Assembly: GCA_015229165.1 (NCBI GenBank)
Contig: JADGCD010000028.1
Span: 1-15,626 of the forward strand
Origin: Nitrospinota bacterium
GTDB lineage: Bacteria; Nitrospinota_A; UBA7883; JADGGD01
Direction: 5' to 3'
Length of the DNA stretch: 15,626 nucleotides
Part shown: positions 1 to 8,082 of the stretch, one piece after another
How the letters are laid out: each line of letters starts with the position of its first letter
Position numbering within the stretch: position 1 is the first letter of the stretch
Notes under the pieces: generated by a model
The model's input: only the letters and a program-made list of their open reading frames with translations
Databases searched by the model: none
Told to the model about the DNA's origin: nothing
Made by a program: the position numbers and the translations under genes

Positions 1-109
1 TGAAGAGTTCGACGAACCGGGCCCAGGCGTCGTCGTCCCCCTCCTCCATGAGGCGTATCAACTCCCGGTCGGCGGCCAACCGGGCGGCTTTTTCGTCGGT
101 TTCGGTCAT
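1..109 (-). CDS. N-terminus of an unidentified protein, possibly an ECF sigma factor (partial)
   Basis: Only the first 36 residues lie in the window; the gene runs off the left edge. The ATG is at 109 on the minus strand with a purine-rich GGAAGAGG stretch upstream. The peptide is charged (MTETDEKAARLAADRELIRL, then MEEGDDDAWARFVELF). The pattern LI-x-hydrophobic-x-x-G-D-x-x-A-(F/W)-x-x-hydrophobic is how region 2 of many extracytoplasmic-function sigma factors begins, so that family is a reasonable guess. This is inference from about 20 residues; any helical regulator could look alike. It diverges from the + strand gene at 321, with a 211-base spacer holding a G11 tract and a promoter candidate. 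Confidence 0.45.
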   Translation of the reverse strand, partial: MTETDEKAARLAADRELIRLMEEGDDDAWARFVELF

Positions 110-199
110 CGGGAGATGATACCTCTTCCGAAGCCGGTTTGTTGTGTGGAGGGGCTCTTTTTTTGGGCGCGACCGGTTTGAAAGGGGGCGGGCGTCGCC

Positions 200-210
200 G
201 GGGGGGGGGG
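200..210. repeat. Poly-G tract, 11 G
   Basis: Eleven consecutive G bases in the divergent spacer between the genes at 109 (-) and 321 (+). The tract ends six bases before the candidate -35 box at 217. Runs this long can vary in length by polymerase slippage and are also a common sequencing-error site. Confidence 0.8.
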
Positions 211-216
211 ATGCGG

Positions 217-246
217 TTGCATTTTCCTCCCGCGATGCGCTATATT
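217..246 (+). promoter_or_regulatory. Sigma-70-like promoter candidate for the gene at 321
   Basis: TTGCAT (217-222) and TATATT (241-246) are separated by 18 bases in otherwise GC-rich DNA. Initiation near 253 would leave a leader of about 68 bases before the ATG at 321. The TTGCA core recurs in the candidates at 2484 and 3661. Confidence 0.45.
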
Positions 247-320
247 TCCACTAATGGACAGTTATGCCCGTTCAGGCCTGTCCGGACGGAACAACCCTCG
301 GGCGGGGGGATTGAAGGGCG

Positions 321-653
321 ATGTACGGAGTGAGTGAAGAAACCGAAATTGAGTGGGAAGCGCCGAGCAAGTTCCTTTGCTGCGTGCGTCTTCTCGACGG
401 GGCGGCGTCATACATGGGGGTGGCCCATGTCCTTGGCGTGGCCCTGGACGACACCCGTCCCACCGGGTTGAAAGTCTCCCTGCATCCCCCGCTTCTCCTG
501 ACGGCGGGGATGCCTGTGGTGGCGCAGTTTCTCGACTGCGAGACCGCCCGCAAGAGCCACCCGGAAATCGCCGGACACCGGATGCCGGGCGTCGTTCGGG
601 AGGTTTCGGAGACGGGGGACGAGGCGGTCATCACCTTCGCCCCGGCCCCCTGA
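321..653 (+). CDS. Hypothetical protein, 110 residues (faintly PilZ-like)
   Basis: A soluble 110-residue protein with no signal peptide or membrane segment, starting at an ATG preceded by GGGGGA and AAGGG purine stretches. Third codon positions are strongly GC-rich, as in the surrounding real genes, which favours this frame over overlapping ones. The N-terminus is acidic (EETEIEWEAP). The second half has alternating hydrophobic residues and ends in VVREVSETGDEAVITFAPAP, a beta-rich look resembling the end of PilZ domains, but the RxxxR and (D/N)xSxxG c-di-GMP signature is not visible. I do not recognise the family. It faces the receiver/TPR gene tail to tail with a 72-base gap, and nothing links it clearly to magnetosomes. 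Confidence 0.6.
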   Translation: MYGVSEETEIEWEAPSKFLCCVRLLDGAASYMGVAHVLGVALDDTRPTGLKVSLHPPLLLTAGMPVVAQFLDCETARKSHPEIAGHRMPGVVREVSETGDEAVITFAPAP

Positions 654-725
654 ACGGCGTGGGAGCCACTGTCTGTCGGCGGTGACACGGAGCTGACGAG
701 GGCGACGGGGCCCCTTCCCGGACCG

Positions 726-2264
726 CTACGAGATCGAGGCGAGCGCCTCTTCCACCTTCGGCGCCAGCGCGGGCGCCTTCTCCACCGCCTGGCCGAGGTA
801 TTGTTTACCCCGGTCGGCGTCCCCCGATTTCGCATAGGCGAACCCGAGGTTGAAGAGGAGCCCGGCGTTCTCCGGGTCGAGATCGAGCGCGAGGGTGTAT
901 TCGGTGATGGCCGGTTTCAGCTCCCCCCGCGCCCGGTAGACCAGCCCGGCCACGTTGTACGACTGGAAGTCGGAGGGGTTCTCGGCCCGGGCCTTTTGGG
1001 CGAAATCGAGGGCCTGTTCGTAGGCCTGCTTCTGGTAAAAATCGTTGGCCGCCTCCGAATAGACGCCGCACTTGTCGGCCGCCAGCCCCGCCGCCTTGGT
1101 GAAGGCGAAGACCGCCTTGGCGAGGTCGTCCCGGCCCAGATAGGCCAGGGCCAGCGCTATCCACCCTTCGACGTCGGTCGGCTCGATCGCCTGGATGCGG
1201 TCGAACACCGCCAGCGCCTCTTCCTTCTTCCCCATCTTCCGGTAGGCGACCATCAGGTTGTACTGGGCCGAGAGGAGATCCGGATCGACGGCGGCGGCTT
1301 TCTGTATCTCGCCGACCCCTTCCTTGAGCAACGCCACGTCGCGGCTCTGCTCTCCTTTGCCCATCTTGGCCATCCCCATGGCGCTCATGCTCTTGGCCTT
1401 GCCGCGGGCGTCGCCGGTCTGCTCGGCGGCCTTTTGGGCCTCGGCCAGATGGAGGATCGCCCGGGAATGGTCCCCCGCCTTCAGGTAGGCCTCCCCCAGT
1501 TGCTGGCGCAAGGGCCAGGAGGCCGGGGAGAGCTGGAGGGCCACTTCCATCTCCTCGATGGAGGCGGCAAGTTTTCCTTGCGCCCGCAGCGCCCGGGAGA
1601 GGGAGGCGTGGGCGGCGGTGTCGCCAAACGAAAGGGCGATCGCCCGGCGCAGATGCGGCTCCGCTTCGGCGTGCCGCTGGCAAAGGAGGTACATGTTCCC
1701 CATGGCGGTGTGGGGGGCCGAACTCCAAGGCGCCACCTTCATCAGGAGGGAATACTTCTTGGCCGTGAAGGCCAGCAGCTTGTCGAGCCGCTCCTCCGGC
1801 AGGGCGTCCAACTGCCCCTCTTCCCCCCCCTTGGGGGCGACCAGCCGGGTGAACTGCTTGGTGATCTCCGCCAGTTTGACGGTGACGAGGTTCTCGAACT
1901 TCTTCTTCAGCGTCGCATGGTTGAACGGCTTGATGATGTACTCGTCCACCCCGGCCTGCAGCGCGGCGATGATGTTGTCCCGCGCCTGCTCGGCGGTGAG
2001 GAGGAGAAAGAAGACATCCTTGAGCCGCAGGTCTTTGCGGACCATGCCGAGCAGTTGCAGACCGTTTATCGGCTGCATGTTCCAATCGGAGAGGACCAGT
2101 TCGATGTGCTTGTCGGGGATGTCGTGGAGGGCCAGAAGCTTGTCGAAAGCCTCTTTTCCGTGGGCGGCGGTGAGGATTTCGGAGAAGCCCAAGTCGGTCA
2201 GGACGCTTTTCACCTGCATCCGCATGGCGCCCATATCGTCGATGACCAGAATGCGCAGGGACAT
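726..2264 (-). CDS. Response-regulator receiver domain fused to a TPR array
   Basis: A 512-residue soluble signalling protein. Residues 1-125 form a CheY-like receiver: acidic pair D9/D10, phospho-acceptor D60 in LVLSDWNM, switch T90 and K112 in YIIKPF. All key residues are present, so phosphorylation is expected. From about 185 to the C-terminus come tetratricopeptide repeats, for example GNMYLLCQRHAEAEPHLRRA and NVAGLVYRARGELKPAITEY, suggesting a protein-docking output rather than DNA binding. Its sensor kinase and partners are not in the window. It lies on the opposite strand to the magnetosome genes and is divergent from the mms6-like gene. It is not MamA, which is a short TPR-only protein of about 220 residues. 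A role in chemotaxis, aerotaxis or polar assembly is possible but not shown. ATG at 2264; a GGAG lies about 16 bases upstream, so the ribosome site is weak. Confidence 0.85.
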   Translation of the reverse strand: MSLRILVIDDMGAMRMQVKSVLTDLGFSEILTAAHGKEAFDKLLALHDIPDKHIELVLSDWNMQPINGLQLLGMVRKDLRLKDVFFLLLTAEQARDNIIAALQAGVDEYIIKPFNHATLKKKFENLVTVKLAEITKQFTRLVAPKGGEEGQLDALPEERLDKLLAFTAKKYSLLMKVAPWSSAPHTAMGNMYLLCQRHAEAEPHLRRAIALSFGDTAAHASLSRALRAQGKLAASIEEMEVALQLSPASWPLRQQLGEAYLKAGDHSRAILHLAEAQKAAEQTGDARGKAKSMSAMGMAKMGKGEQSRDVALLKEGVGEIQKAAAVDPDLLSAQYNLMVAYRKMGKKEEALAVFDRIQAIEPTDVEGWIALALAYLGRDDLAKAVFAFTKAAGLAADKCGVYSEAANDFYQKQAYEQALDFAQKARAENPSDFQSYNVAGLVYRARGELKPAITEYTLALDLDPENAGLLFNLGFAYAKSGDADRGKQYLGQAVEKAPALAPKVEEALASIS

Positions 2265-2273
2265 GGAGAGCCG

Positions 2274-2384
2274 TTACTCCGGCAAAAGGTTGCGTAATAA
2301 AACCATGCCCAAGCCCACCGGGAACAAGCATACACCGACAATATAGAGCGAGTCAAATCCGCCGTAATCGAAAAACGTCTCCAT
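2274..2384 (-). CDS. Putative 36-residue single-span membrane peptide
   Basis: A short reading frame from ATG at 2384 to TAA at 2274 encodes METFFDYGGFDSLY followed by a hydrophobic stretch (IVGVCLFPVGLGMVLL) and RNLLPE. That is one plausible transmembrane helix with an acidic N-terminus and a basic residue after the span. It ends nine bases before the receiver/TPR start on the same strand, so the two could be co-transcribed and translationally coupled. No good Shine-Dalgarno sequence precedes it. The frame stays open upstream to 2912, but that extension is the antisense of the mms6-like gene and low in complexity. No family is recognised; the call rests on composition and position only. Confidence 0.35.
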   Translation of the reverse strand: METFFDYGGFDSLYIVGVCLFPVGLGMVLLRNLLPE

Positions 2385-2460
2385 CGCGGACAGGTATGAA
2401 AGAGATGGAGGATGGGTAGTTCTGTGAGTTGTTGAAAAAAAAGTCGTAAAAATTTCTTTT

Positions 2461-2473
2461 GGGGGGGGGGGGG
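2461..2473. repeat. Poly-G tract, 13 G
   Basis: Thirteen G in a row inside the AT-rich divergent spacer between the receiver/TPR unit and the mms6-like gene. It ends ten bases before the candidate -35 box at 2484, a position where length changes could shift an upstream binding site. It is also a probable sequencing-error site. Confidence 0.85.
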
Positions 2474-2483
2474 CGGTTTTCGC

Positions 2484-2512
2484 TTGCAAAATCACGCCGT
2501 GAAGGGTAGTAT
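2484..2512 (+). promoter_or_regulatory. Sigma-70-like promoter candidate for the mms6-like/mmsF-like unit
   Basis: TTGCAA (2484-2489) and TAGTAT (2507-2512) are separated by the preferred 17 bases. Start of transcription near 2519 gives a leader of about 59 bases to the ATG at 2578. It shares its -35 box and spacing with the candidate before mamH. Confidence 0.55.
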
Positions 2513-2577
2513 TTTGCCAGTCTCCGCCGGGCTTGCCCCGCCGAACCGTTACAGAAACATCACGAAGGATCAGCCGA

Positions 2578-3273
2578 ATGGTTATGCCAGCCGAACTCGA
2601 AGGGGCCAAAGCGCTCGAAGCGTTGAAAGCCAATCCCGACCTGATGGCCGCCGCCAAGGCATCCATCGCCAAGGGCGCCGCCGTGAAGGGTGGAGCCGCC
2701 AAGGCCGCCGGGACCGCCGTCGCCGCCACCGCTGGCGCCGGCGCGACGACCGGCGCGGCTGTCTGTCCTGTTCCCGCCGCCGCCGTCACCGGCAAAGGCG
2801 CCGCCGCCGGAGCCGCCGTGAAGGGTGGGGCCGCCAAGGCCGCCGCTGGTAAAGGCGCCGCCGCCAAGGCCCTTGAGGTCGAAGGTCTGCGTGGCTTCCT
2901 CGCCGCCGGCAAGGGAGCCGGGGCGAAGGGCGCCGCCGCCCAGGCCGCCGCCGTTCAGGGGCTCGAGATTGAGGGGCTCAAAGGCTTCGGCGCCGTCGCC
3001 GGGAAGGGCGCCACCGCCGCCGCAGGCGCCACCACGACCGCCGCTACCGGGGCCACCACGGCGACCGGTACCGCCGTCGCCTCCACCGCCGCCAAAGGGG
3101 CGGCTGTCTCCTCCGGCACCATCTGGACCGGCACCGGCTTCAAGCTCGGCCTCGGGCTTGGCCTCGGGGCGTGGGGCCCGGTGATCTTGACCGGCGCCGT
3201 CGTCGCCGGTGTCTACGGCTACATGAAATCCCGCAAGGCCGGCGGCGCCGATCTTGCCGACGAAATGCTGTAA
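2578..3273 (+). CDS. mms6: Mms6-like magnetosome membrane protein (biomineralisation)
   Basis: 231 residues. The ATG at 2578 is preceded by AAGGA nine bases upstream; an in-frame TTG at 2533 has no such site. The C-terminal block at 180-220 carries the Mms6 hallmark: GTIWTGTG, a Leu-Gly repeat (190-197), AWGPVIL, a hydrophobic span and YGYMKSR. Known Mms6 sits in the magnetosome membrane and binds iron through an acidic tail, helping set crystal shape. Here the tail is short (ADLADEML, three acidic residues), so iron binding may be weaker or done elsewhere. The N-terminal 180 residues are a long Ala/Gly/Lys-rich segment with internal repeats: KGGAAKAA occurs twice, and LEVEGLRGF (99-107) is echoed by LEIEGLKGF (129-137). 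Other Leu-Gly-repeat magnetosome proteins (MamD, MamG) are the main alternative; the GTIWTG and KSR parts fit Mms6 best. It is followed after 15 bases by an mmsF-like gene, as Mms6 is in Magnetospirillum. Confidence 0.82.
   Translation: MVMPAELEGAKALEALKANPDLMAAAKASIAKGAAVKGGAAKAAGTAVAATAGAGATTGAAVCPVPAAAVTGKGAAAGAAVKGGAAKAAAGKGAAAKALEVEGLRGFLAAGKGAGAKGAAAQAAAVQGLEIEGLKGFGAVAGKGATAAAGATTTAATGATTATGTAVASTAAKGAAVSSGTIWTGTGFKLGLGLGLGAWGPVILTGAVVAGVYGYMKSRKAGGADLADEML
2677..2845 (+). repeat. 34-base direct repeat inside the mms6-like gene (2677-2710 and 2812-2845)
   Basis: The two copies differ at one base (A2694 versus G2829) and are 135 bases, exactly 45 codons, apart, so the duplication keeps the frame. 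Both encode AAVKGGAAKAA. Such repeats let this low-complexity segment grow or shrink by recombination. Confidence 0.75.
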
Positions 3274-3288
3274 GGGGAAGGGAACACG

Positions 3289-3612
3289 ATGAGTCAGGAA
3301 TACGTTGAGGGCTCCTCCGGTTTTCGCTCCAAGTTCCTTGCCGCCATCAGCTATCTGGGCATCCTTTGCCTGGTGCCGCTGGTGCTGAACGGGCGGGACC
3401 AGTTCGTCTCGTTTCATGCGCGTCAGGGGCTGGTCCTCTGGATTTGGGGGGTGCTGGCGATCTTCTCGCTCCACCTTCCGGTGATCGGCGGGCTCTTCTT
3501 CAGCATGTCGGCCCTTCTGATCATGGTCTTCTCGTTTATCGGCCTGGTTTCGGTTCTCATGGAGAAGGCGTGGCGGTTCCCGGTGATCGGGAACTGGGCC
3601 ATGTCCCTCTGA
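3289..3612 (+). CDS. mmsF: MmsF/MamF-family magnetosome membrane protein
   Basis: 107 residues with about three transmembrane segments, fitting the DUF4870-like MamF/MmsF family, which controls magnetite crystal size and shape from the magnetosome membrane. Family features visible are ISYLGILCLVPL, the loop FVSFHARQG, and a final VSVLMEKAWRFPVIG. AAGGG lies six bases before the ATG. It is 15 bases downstream of the mms6-like gene and shares its transcript, a pairing known from the mms6 operon of Magnetospirillum. A second family member is encoded at 11661; the two share the layout YLG-LCL-PL, F-HxRQG and EKAW. Whether this one is orthologous to MmsF or MamF cannot be decided by eye; the mms6 neighbour favours MmsF. 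Confidence 0.8.
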   Translation: MSQEYVEGSSGFRSKFLAAISYLGILCLVPLVLNGRDQFVSFHARQGLVLWIWGVLAIFSLHLPVIGGLFFSMSALLIMVFSFIGLVSVLMEKAWRFPVIGNWAMSL

Positions 3613-3620
3613 TTCGACGA

Positions 3621-3645
3621 CGGGGCGGGCCTTCGCTTCGCCCCG
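3621..3645 (+). repeat. Inverted repeat just after the mmsF-like gene
   Basis: Arms CGGGGCG (3621-3627) and CGCCCCG (3639-3645) with an 11-base loop could form a GC-rich hairpin in the transcript. No T-run follows, so it may protect the 3' end or assist the stronger terminator just downstream. Confidence 0.4.
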
Positions 3646-3660
3646 ACATCGTTTGATCGG

Positions 3661-3689
3661 TTGCAAAACCGGCAGGTAAGACCTATGCT
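3661..3689 (+). promoter_or_regulatory. Sigma-70-like promoter candidate for the mamH operon
   Basis: TTGCAA (3661-3666) and TATGCT (3684-3689) are 17 bases apart. Initiation near 3696 would give a leader of about 60 bases to the mamH ATG. The -35 lies across the left terminator arm and the -10 in its loop, so transcripts starting here lack the left arm and would not be terminated. Confidence 0.5.
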
Positions 3690-3706
3690 TGCGTGCCGGT
3701 TTTTTT
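3665..3706 (+). terminator. Rho-independent terminator of the mms6-like/mmsF-like unit
   Basis: A perfect 10-base inverted repeat, AAAACCGGCA (3665-3674) and TGCCGGTTTT (3694-3703), encloses 19 bases and runs into seven T (3700-3706). The A-rich left arm could also let it work on the opposite strand. It overlaps the promoter candidate of mamH. Confidence 0.7.
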
Positions 3707-3755
3707 ATTTCTCCGGCGACAGAGAACGCCGCATCCACACAGGGTAAGGGGACGT

Positions 3756-5054
3756 ATGCCGTACCGGAAGGTGAAGGAGAACCACAAGAACTCCTTGTAC
3801 CTGCTCTCCGCCTTGACCATGATCTACATGACCATGATCGTGGCCTTGCAGCCCCTCTTCCTGCACCAGGTGTTCAGGCTTTCGGTGGACAACGCCGGAT
3901 TCATCAACGCCACCATCCATGTCGCCACCGAGGTCGCCGATCTGCTGTTCGTCGGGTATCTTGGCTACCTCTCCGACCGCCACGGGCGGATACCGGTGAT
4001 CGTCTACGGGTTCCTCTTCGCCGGCGTGATGGCGCTGTTCTGCCCCTTCTCCATGAGCATCGGCGCCTTCTTCGGCGTCAGCGGGCTTGCGTTCTACTAT
4101 CTGTTCCGGATCGGCATGTCGATGGGAAGCACCGCCGTGTGGCCCCAGATCGCCGCGCTGGCGGGGGACTTTTCGAGCCGGGCCACCCGCCCCAAACTGG
4201 TCGCCAACGCCGGGTTCATGATGGCCTTCGGCGCGACTCTTTCCTATGCGGTCCTGATGCAGATCCCCAAAGAGGTCGGCGTCACCTGGGTCGTCTATCT
4301 GGTGGCGCTGATCGCCTTTGTCGGCGCGTGGATCGCCAGCCGATTTCTGGTGGAGGTGGCCCCCCGCCAGCACGAGAAAATCCTCCCCTTCAGGGCCGTC
4401 AAGCGCCTTGTGCTGCGGGAGCGAAAGCTGAAGCTGACCTTCCTCGCGGCCCTGACCTCCCGCAACGACATGGTGGTCATCGGGCTTTTCCTGATGATCT
4501 GGTTCATCTACTTCGCCGAGCTGCTCGGGATCGGCCATGCCGACGCCGCCGCCCGGGCGGGGATGATGATCGGCTACCTTGGGCTGGTGGTGCTGGTGTC
4601 GATTCCCTTTTGGGGCCTGCTTATCGACCGGCTTGGCCGGGTCACGGCGCTGGCCATCGGGTTGGGGCTCTCCGGCGCCGGGCTGATCGGCTTCGGGCTG
4701 GTGGTCAATCCCTTCGAGTGGTGGGTGTTGATTCCGGCCACGATCGTCGGATTGGGGCAGGGGGGCTGCCTCCTTGCGCCCCAGACCCTGACCATCGACA
4801 TGGCCCCCGAGAACTCCCGGGGGACGGTCCTCGGCGCGTTCAACACCGTGGGCTGCATCGGCGTGATCATTTTTCTCCAGACCGGAGGAGTCCTGTTCGA
4901 CGCGATGGGGCCGCCCGCCCCTTTCATTTTAACCGGGATCGCCAATCTCTCCATCATGGGATACGCCCTCTACGTCTTGGCCGTGGAGGGGGAGGGGGCG
5001 TCCGACGAAGCTACGGAGGACGGGGGGGCGCTGGCCGACGAGGCGCCTTATTAA
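3756..5054 (+). CDS. mamH: MamH, major-facilitator transporter of the magnetosome
   Basis: 432 residues, about the size of known MamH (428 in Magnetospirillum gryphiswaldense). The ATG at 3756 has AAGGGG four bases upstream; an in-frame GTG at 3693 lies inside the terminator and is rejected. Twelve or so hydrophobic spans are visible. The MFS motif-A loop GYLGYLSDRHGRIP is at 67-80, and its second-half counterpart WGLLIDRLGRV at about 286-296, with a basic cytoplasmic loop at about 203-225. In studied species MamH is thought to take part in iron import for magnetite, overlapping in role with MamZ. It is the first gene of the mamAB-type operon, as is usual, and mamI follows after 144 bases. 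The C-terminal tail is acidic (EGEGASDEATED). Confidence 0.9.
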   Translation: MPYRKVKENHKNSLYLLSALTMIYMTMIVALQPLFLHQVFRLSVDNAGFINATIHVATEVADLLFVGYLGYLSDRHGRIPVIVYGFLFAGVMALFCPFSMSIGAFFGVSGLAFYYLFRIGMSMGSTAVWPQIAALAGDFSSRATRPKLVANAGFMMAFGATLSYAVLMQIPKEVGVTWVVYLVALIAFVGAWIASRFLVEVAPRQHEKILPFRAVKRLVLRERKLKLTFLAALTSRNDMVVIGLFLMIWFIYFAELLGIGHADAAARAGMMIGYLGLVVLVSIPFWGLLIDRLGRVTALAIGLGLSGAGLIGFGLVVNPFEWWVLIPATIVGLGQGGCLLAPQTLTIDMAPENSRGTVLGAFNTVGCIGVIIFLQTGGVLFDAMGPPAPFILTGIANLSIMGYALYVLAVEGEGASDEATEDGGALADEAPY

Positions 5055-5079
5055 AGGGACGCCGAGGGGAGAGAGTTGT

Positions 5080-5094
5080 TTTCCCGGCGGGAAA
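5080..5094 (+). repeat. Short palindrome between mamH and mamI
   Basis: TTTCCCG and CGGGAAA flank a single G. It lies in the 144-base mamH-mamI spacer, the longest gap of the operon. Without a T-run it is a weak terminator; an operator site or mRNA-processing hairpin is equally possible. I found no convincing promoter in this spacer. Confidence 0.35.
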
Positions 5095-5198
5095 CTTCTG
5101 GTACCCTAGAAAGATTCTCAAAATTGGTGGGGGTCGTCCACGCCCGGGCGCCTCTTTACCTGCGTTTACTCGGTTAGACACGTGGGAGGTGAGCGAGG

Positions 5199-5408
5199 AT
5201 GCCGAATATTATCGTCGGATTGGTGATGGTCGCCCTGGGCATCTGGGGACTGTCGGTATGGTGGTGGTCGGTCGCGGAGCTGCTGCGCGGGCTTGCGCCG
5301 ATCGTCCTGATTCTGGTCGGTCTGGTGGCGGTGGGCGCCGGCATATCCCTCATTCGCGAGCGGGGAGACGATGACCTGAGCGACGAGGATATCGAGAACA
5401 AACGCTAA
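5199..5408 (+). CDS. mamI: MamI, small magnetosome-membrane protein
   Basis: 69 residues with two transmembrane helices (about 3-24 and 30-53) and an acidic tail (DDDLSDEDIENKR). The first helix ends in the WGLSVWWWSV motif that I associate with MamI, and its place between mamH and mamE matches the conserved order. In Magnetospirillum, MamI is one of the few proteins needed to form the magnetosome membrane invagination, and a link to magnetite nucleation has also been reported. GGAGG lies about nine bases before the ATG. mamE begins 11 bases after the stop. Confidence 0.88.
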   Translation: MPNIIVGLVMVALGIWGLSVWWWSVAELLRGLAPIVLILVGLVAVGAGISLIRERGDDDLSDEDIENKR

Positions 5409-5419
5409 AAGAGACCGAC

Positions 5420-7312
<1,893 letters not shown>

Positions 7313-7316
7313 AACC

Positions 7317-8075
7317 ATGCGCTCCATCGCGATCGTCAACCAGAAGGGGGGGGTGGGTAAGACCACCACCGCCGCCAACCTCGGGGCCTGCCTCGGACGG
7401 CTGGGGAAGAAGGTTTTGCTGGTCGATCTCGATCCGCAGGCCAACCTCTCCATGCATGTTGGGGTAAATGTCCTCGAACTGGAAAAGTCGATATACGACC
7501 TGATGATCAACGGCGCCGCACCGCAGGAGGTGGTCGTCGAAGGAGTGCTGGAGAACGTCGACCTGATCCCGAGCCATCTGGACCTCTCGGCGGCCGAGTT
7601 CGAGCTGAGCTACCAGATGGGCCGGGAGAAGATTCTGGGAGAGGCGCTCCAGAAGTTCTGCGCGAAATACGACTTTGTCCTGATCGACTGCCCGCCGCAT
7701 CTGGGGGTTCTGACCCTCAACGCCCTGACCTTCGTGGGCGAGGTGCTGGTGCCGGTGCAGATGGAATTTTTCGCCTTGGTCGGCATGCAGAAGCTCGAAG
7801 AGACAATCGATGTGATCCGCAAGCGGCTCAACCGGAAGCTGAAGCTTACCGCCATCGTGCCGACCTTCTTCGACAACCGGGTCAAGTTGACCGACGAAGC
7901 CTTCGCCCTGCTGAAGAGCCGGTACGGGGACAAGGTCTCCACGGCGGTCATCCACCGGAACGTCAAGATCGCCGAAAGCGCCGCCTTCGGCAAGACGGCG
8001 GTCGATTTCGCCCCCGCAGCCCGGGGGGCGGACGACTACATGGCGCTGGCAAAAGAGTTCCTGAAGAAAAAGTGA
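7317..8075 (+). CDS. ParA/MinD-family ATPase within the magnetosome operon
   Basis: 252 residues, the size of a stand-alone ParA. It has the deviant Walker A box KGGVGKTT at 10-17 with signature K10 and catalytic K15, the A' motif VDLDPQAN (36-43) and Walker B FVLIDCPP (120-127). There is no N-terminal helix-turn-helix and no evident C-terminal MinD-type membrane helix, so DNA-surface-gradient ParA behaviour is likelier than MinD-like membrane cycling. Family members position cargo such as plasmids, chemoreceptor clusters and carboxysomes (McdA), using a partner that triggers ATP hydrolysis. No parB gene is adjacent; instead two paralogous unknown proteins with basic N-terminal stretches follow immediately. 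The location between mamE and mamK suggests magnetosome positioning (inference). Translation is probably coupled to mamE: four bases separate stop and start, and no Shine-Dalgarno is visible. Confidence 0.9.
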   Translation: MRSIAIVNQKGGVGKTTTAANLGACLGRLGKKVLLVDLDPQANLSMHVGVNVLELEKSIYDLMINGAAPQEVVVEGVLENVDLIPSHLDLSAAEFELSYQMGREKILGEALQKFCAKYDFVLIDCPPHLGVLTLNALTFVGEVLVPVQMEFFALVGMQKLEETIDVIRKRLNRKLKLTAIVPTFFDNRVKLTDEAFALLKSRYGDKVSTAVIHRNVKIAESAAFGKTAVDFAPAARGADDYMALAKEFLKKK

Positions 8076-8082
8076 GGTCGGC

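Noticed and set aside
726..2264. The TPR protein as MamA
   Set aside because: MamA is about 220 residues with TPRs only. This protein has an N-terminal receiver domain, is 512 residues and lies on the opposite strand.
801..2297. A 498-codon + strand frame across the receiver/TPR gene
   Set aside because: Composition is Gly/Arg/Leu-rich without domains; the minus-strand product has intact receiver residues and TPR repeats.
2533..2577. Upstream TTG start for the mms6-like gene
   Set aside because: No ribosome site precedes it; AAGGA is placed correctly for the ATG at 2578.
2640..3110. The repeated GCC-rich segment as a CRISPR array or regulatory repeat
   Set aside because: The repeats are in frame, irregular and explained by Ala/Gly/Lys coding; no spacers of regular length.
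3693..3755. Upstream GTG start for mamH
   Set aside because: It would start inside the terminator stem and the promoter region, with no ribosome site; the ATG at 3756 has a good one.
5076..5107. TTGTTT and TACCCT as a promoter for mamI
   Set aside because: The spacer is 20 bases and the -10 box is poor; no better pair was found in the mamH-mamI gap.
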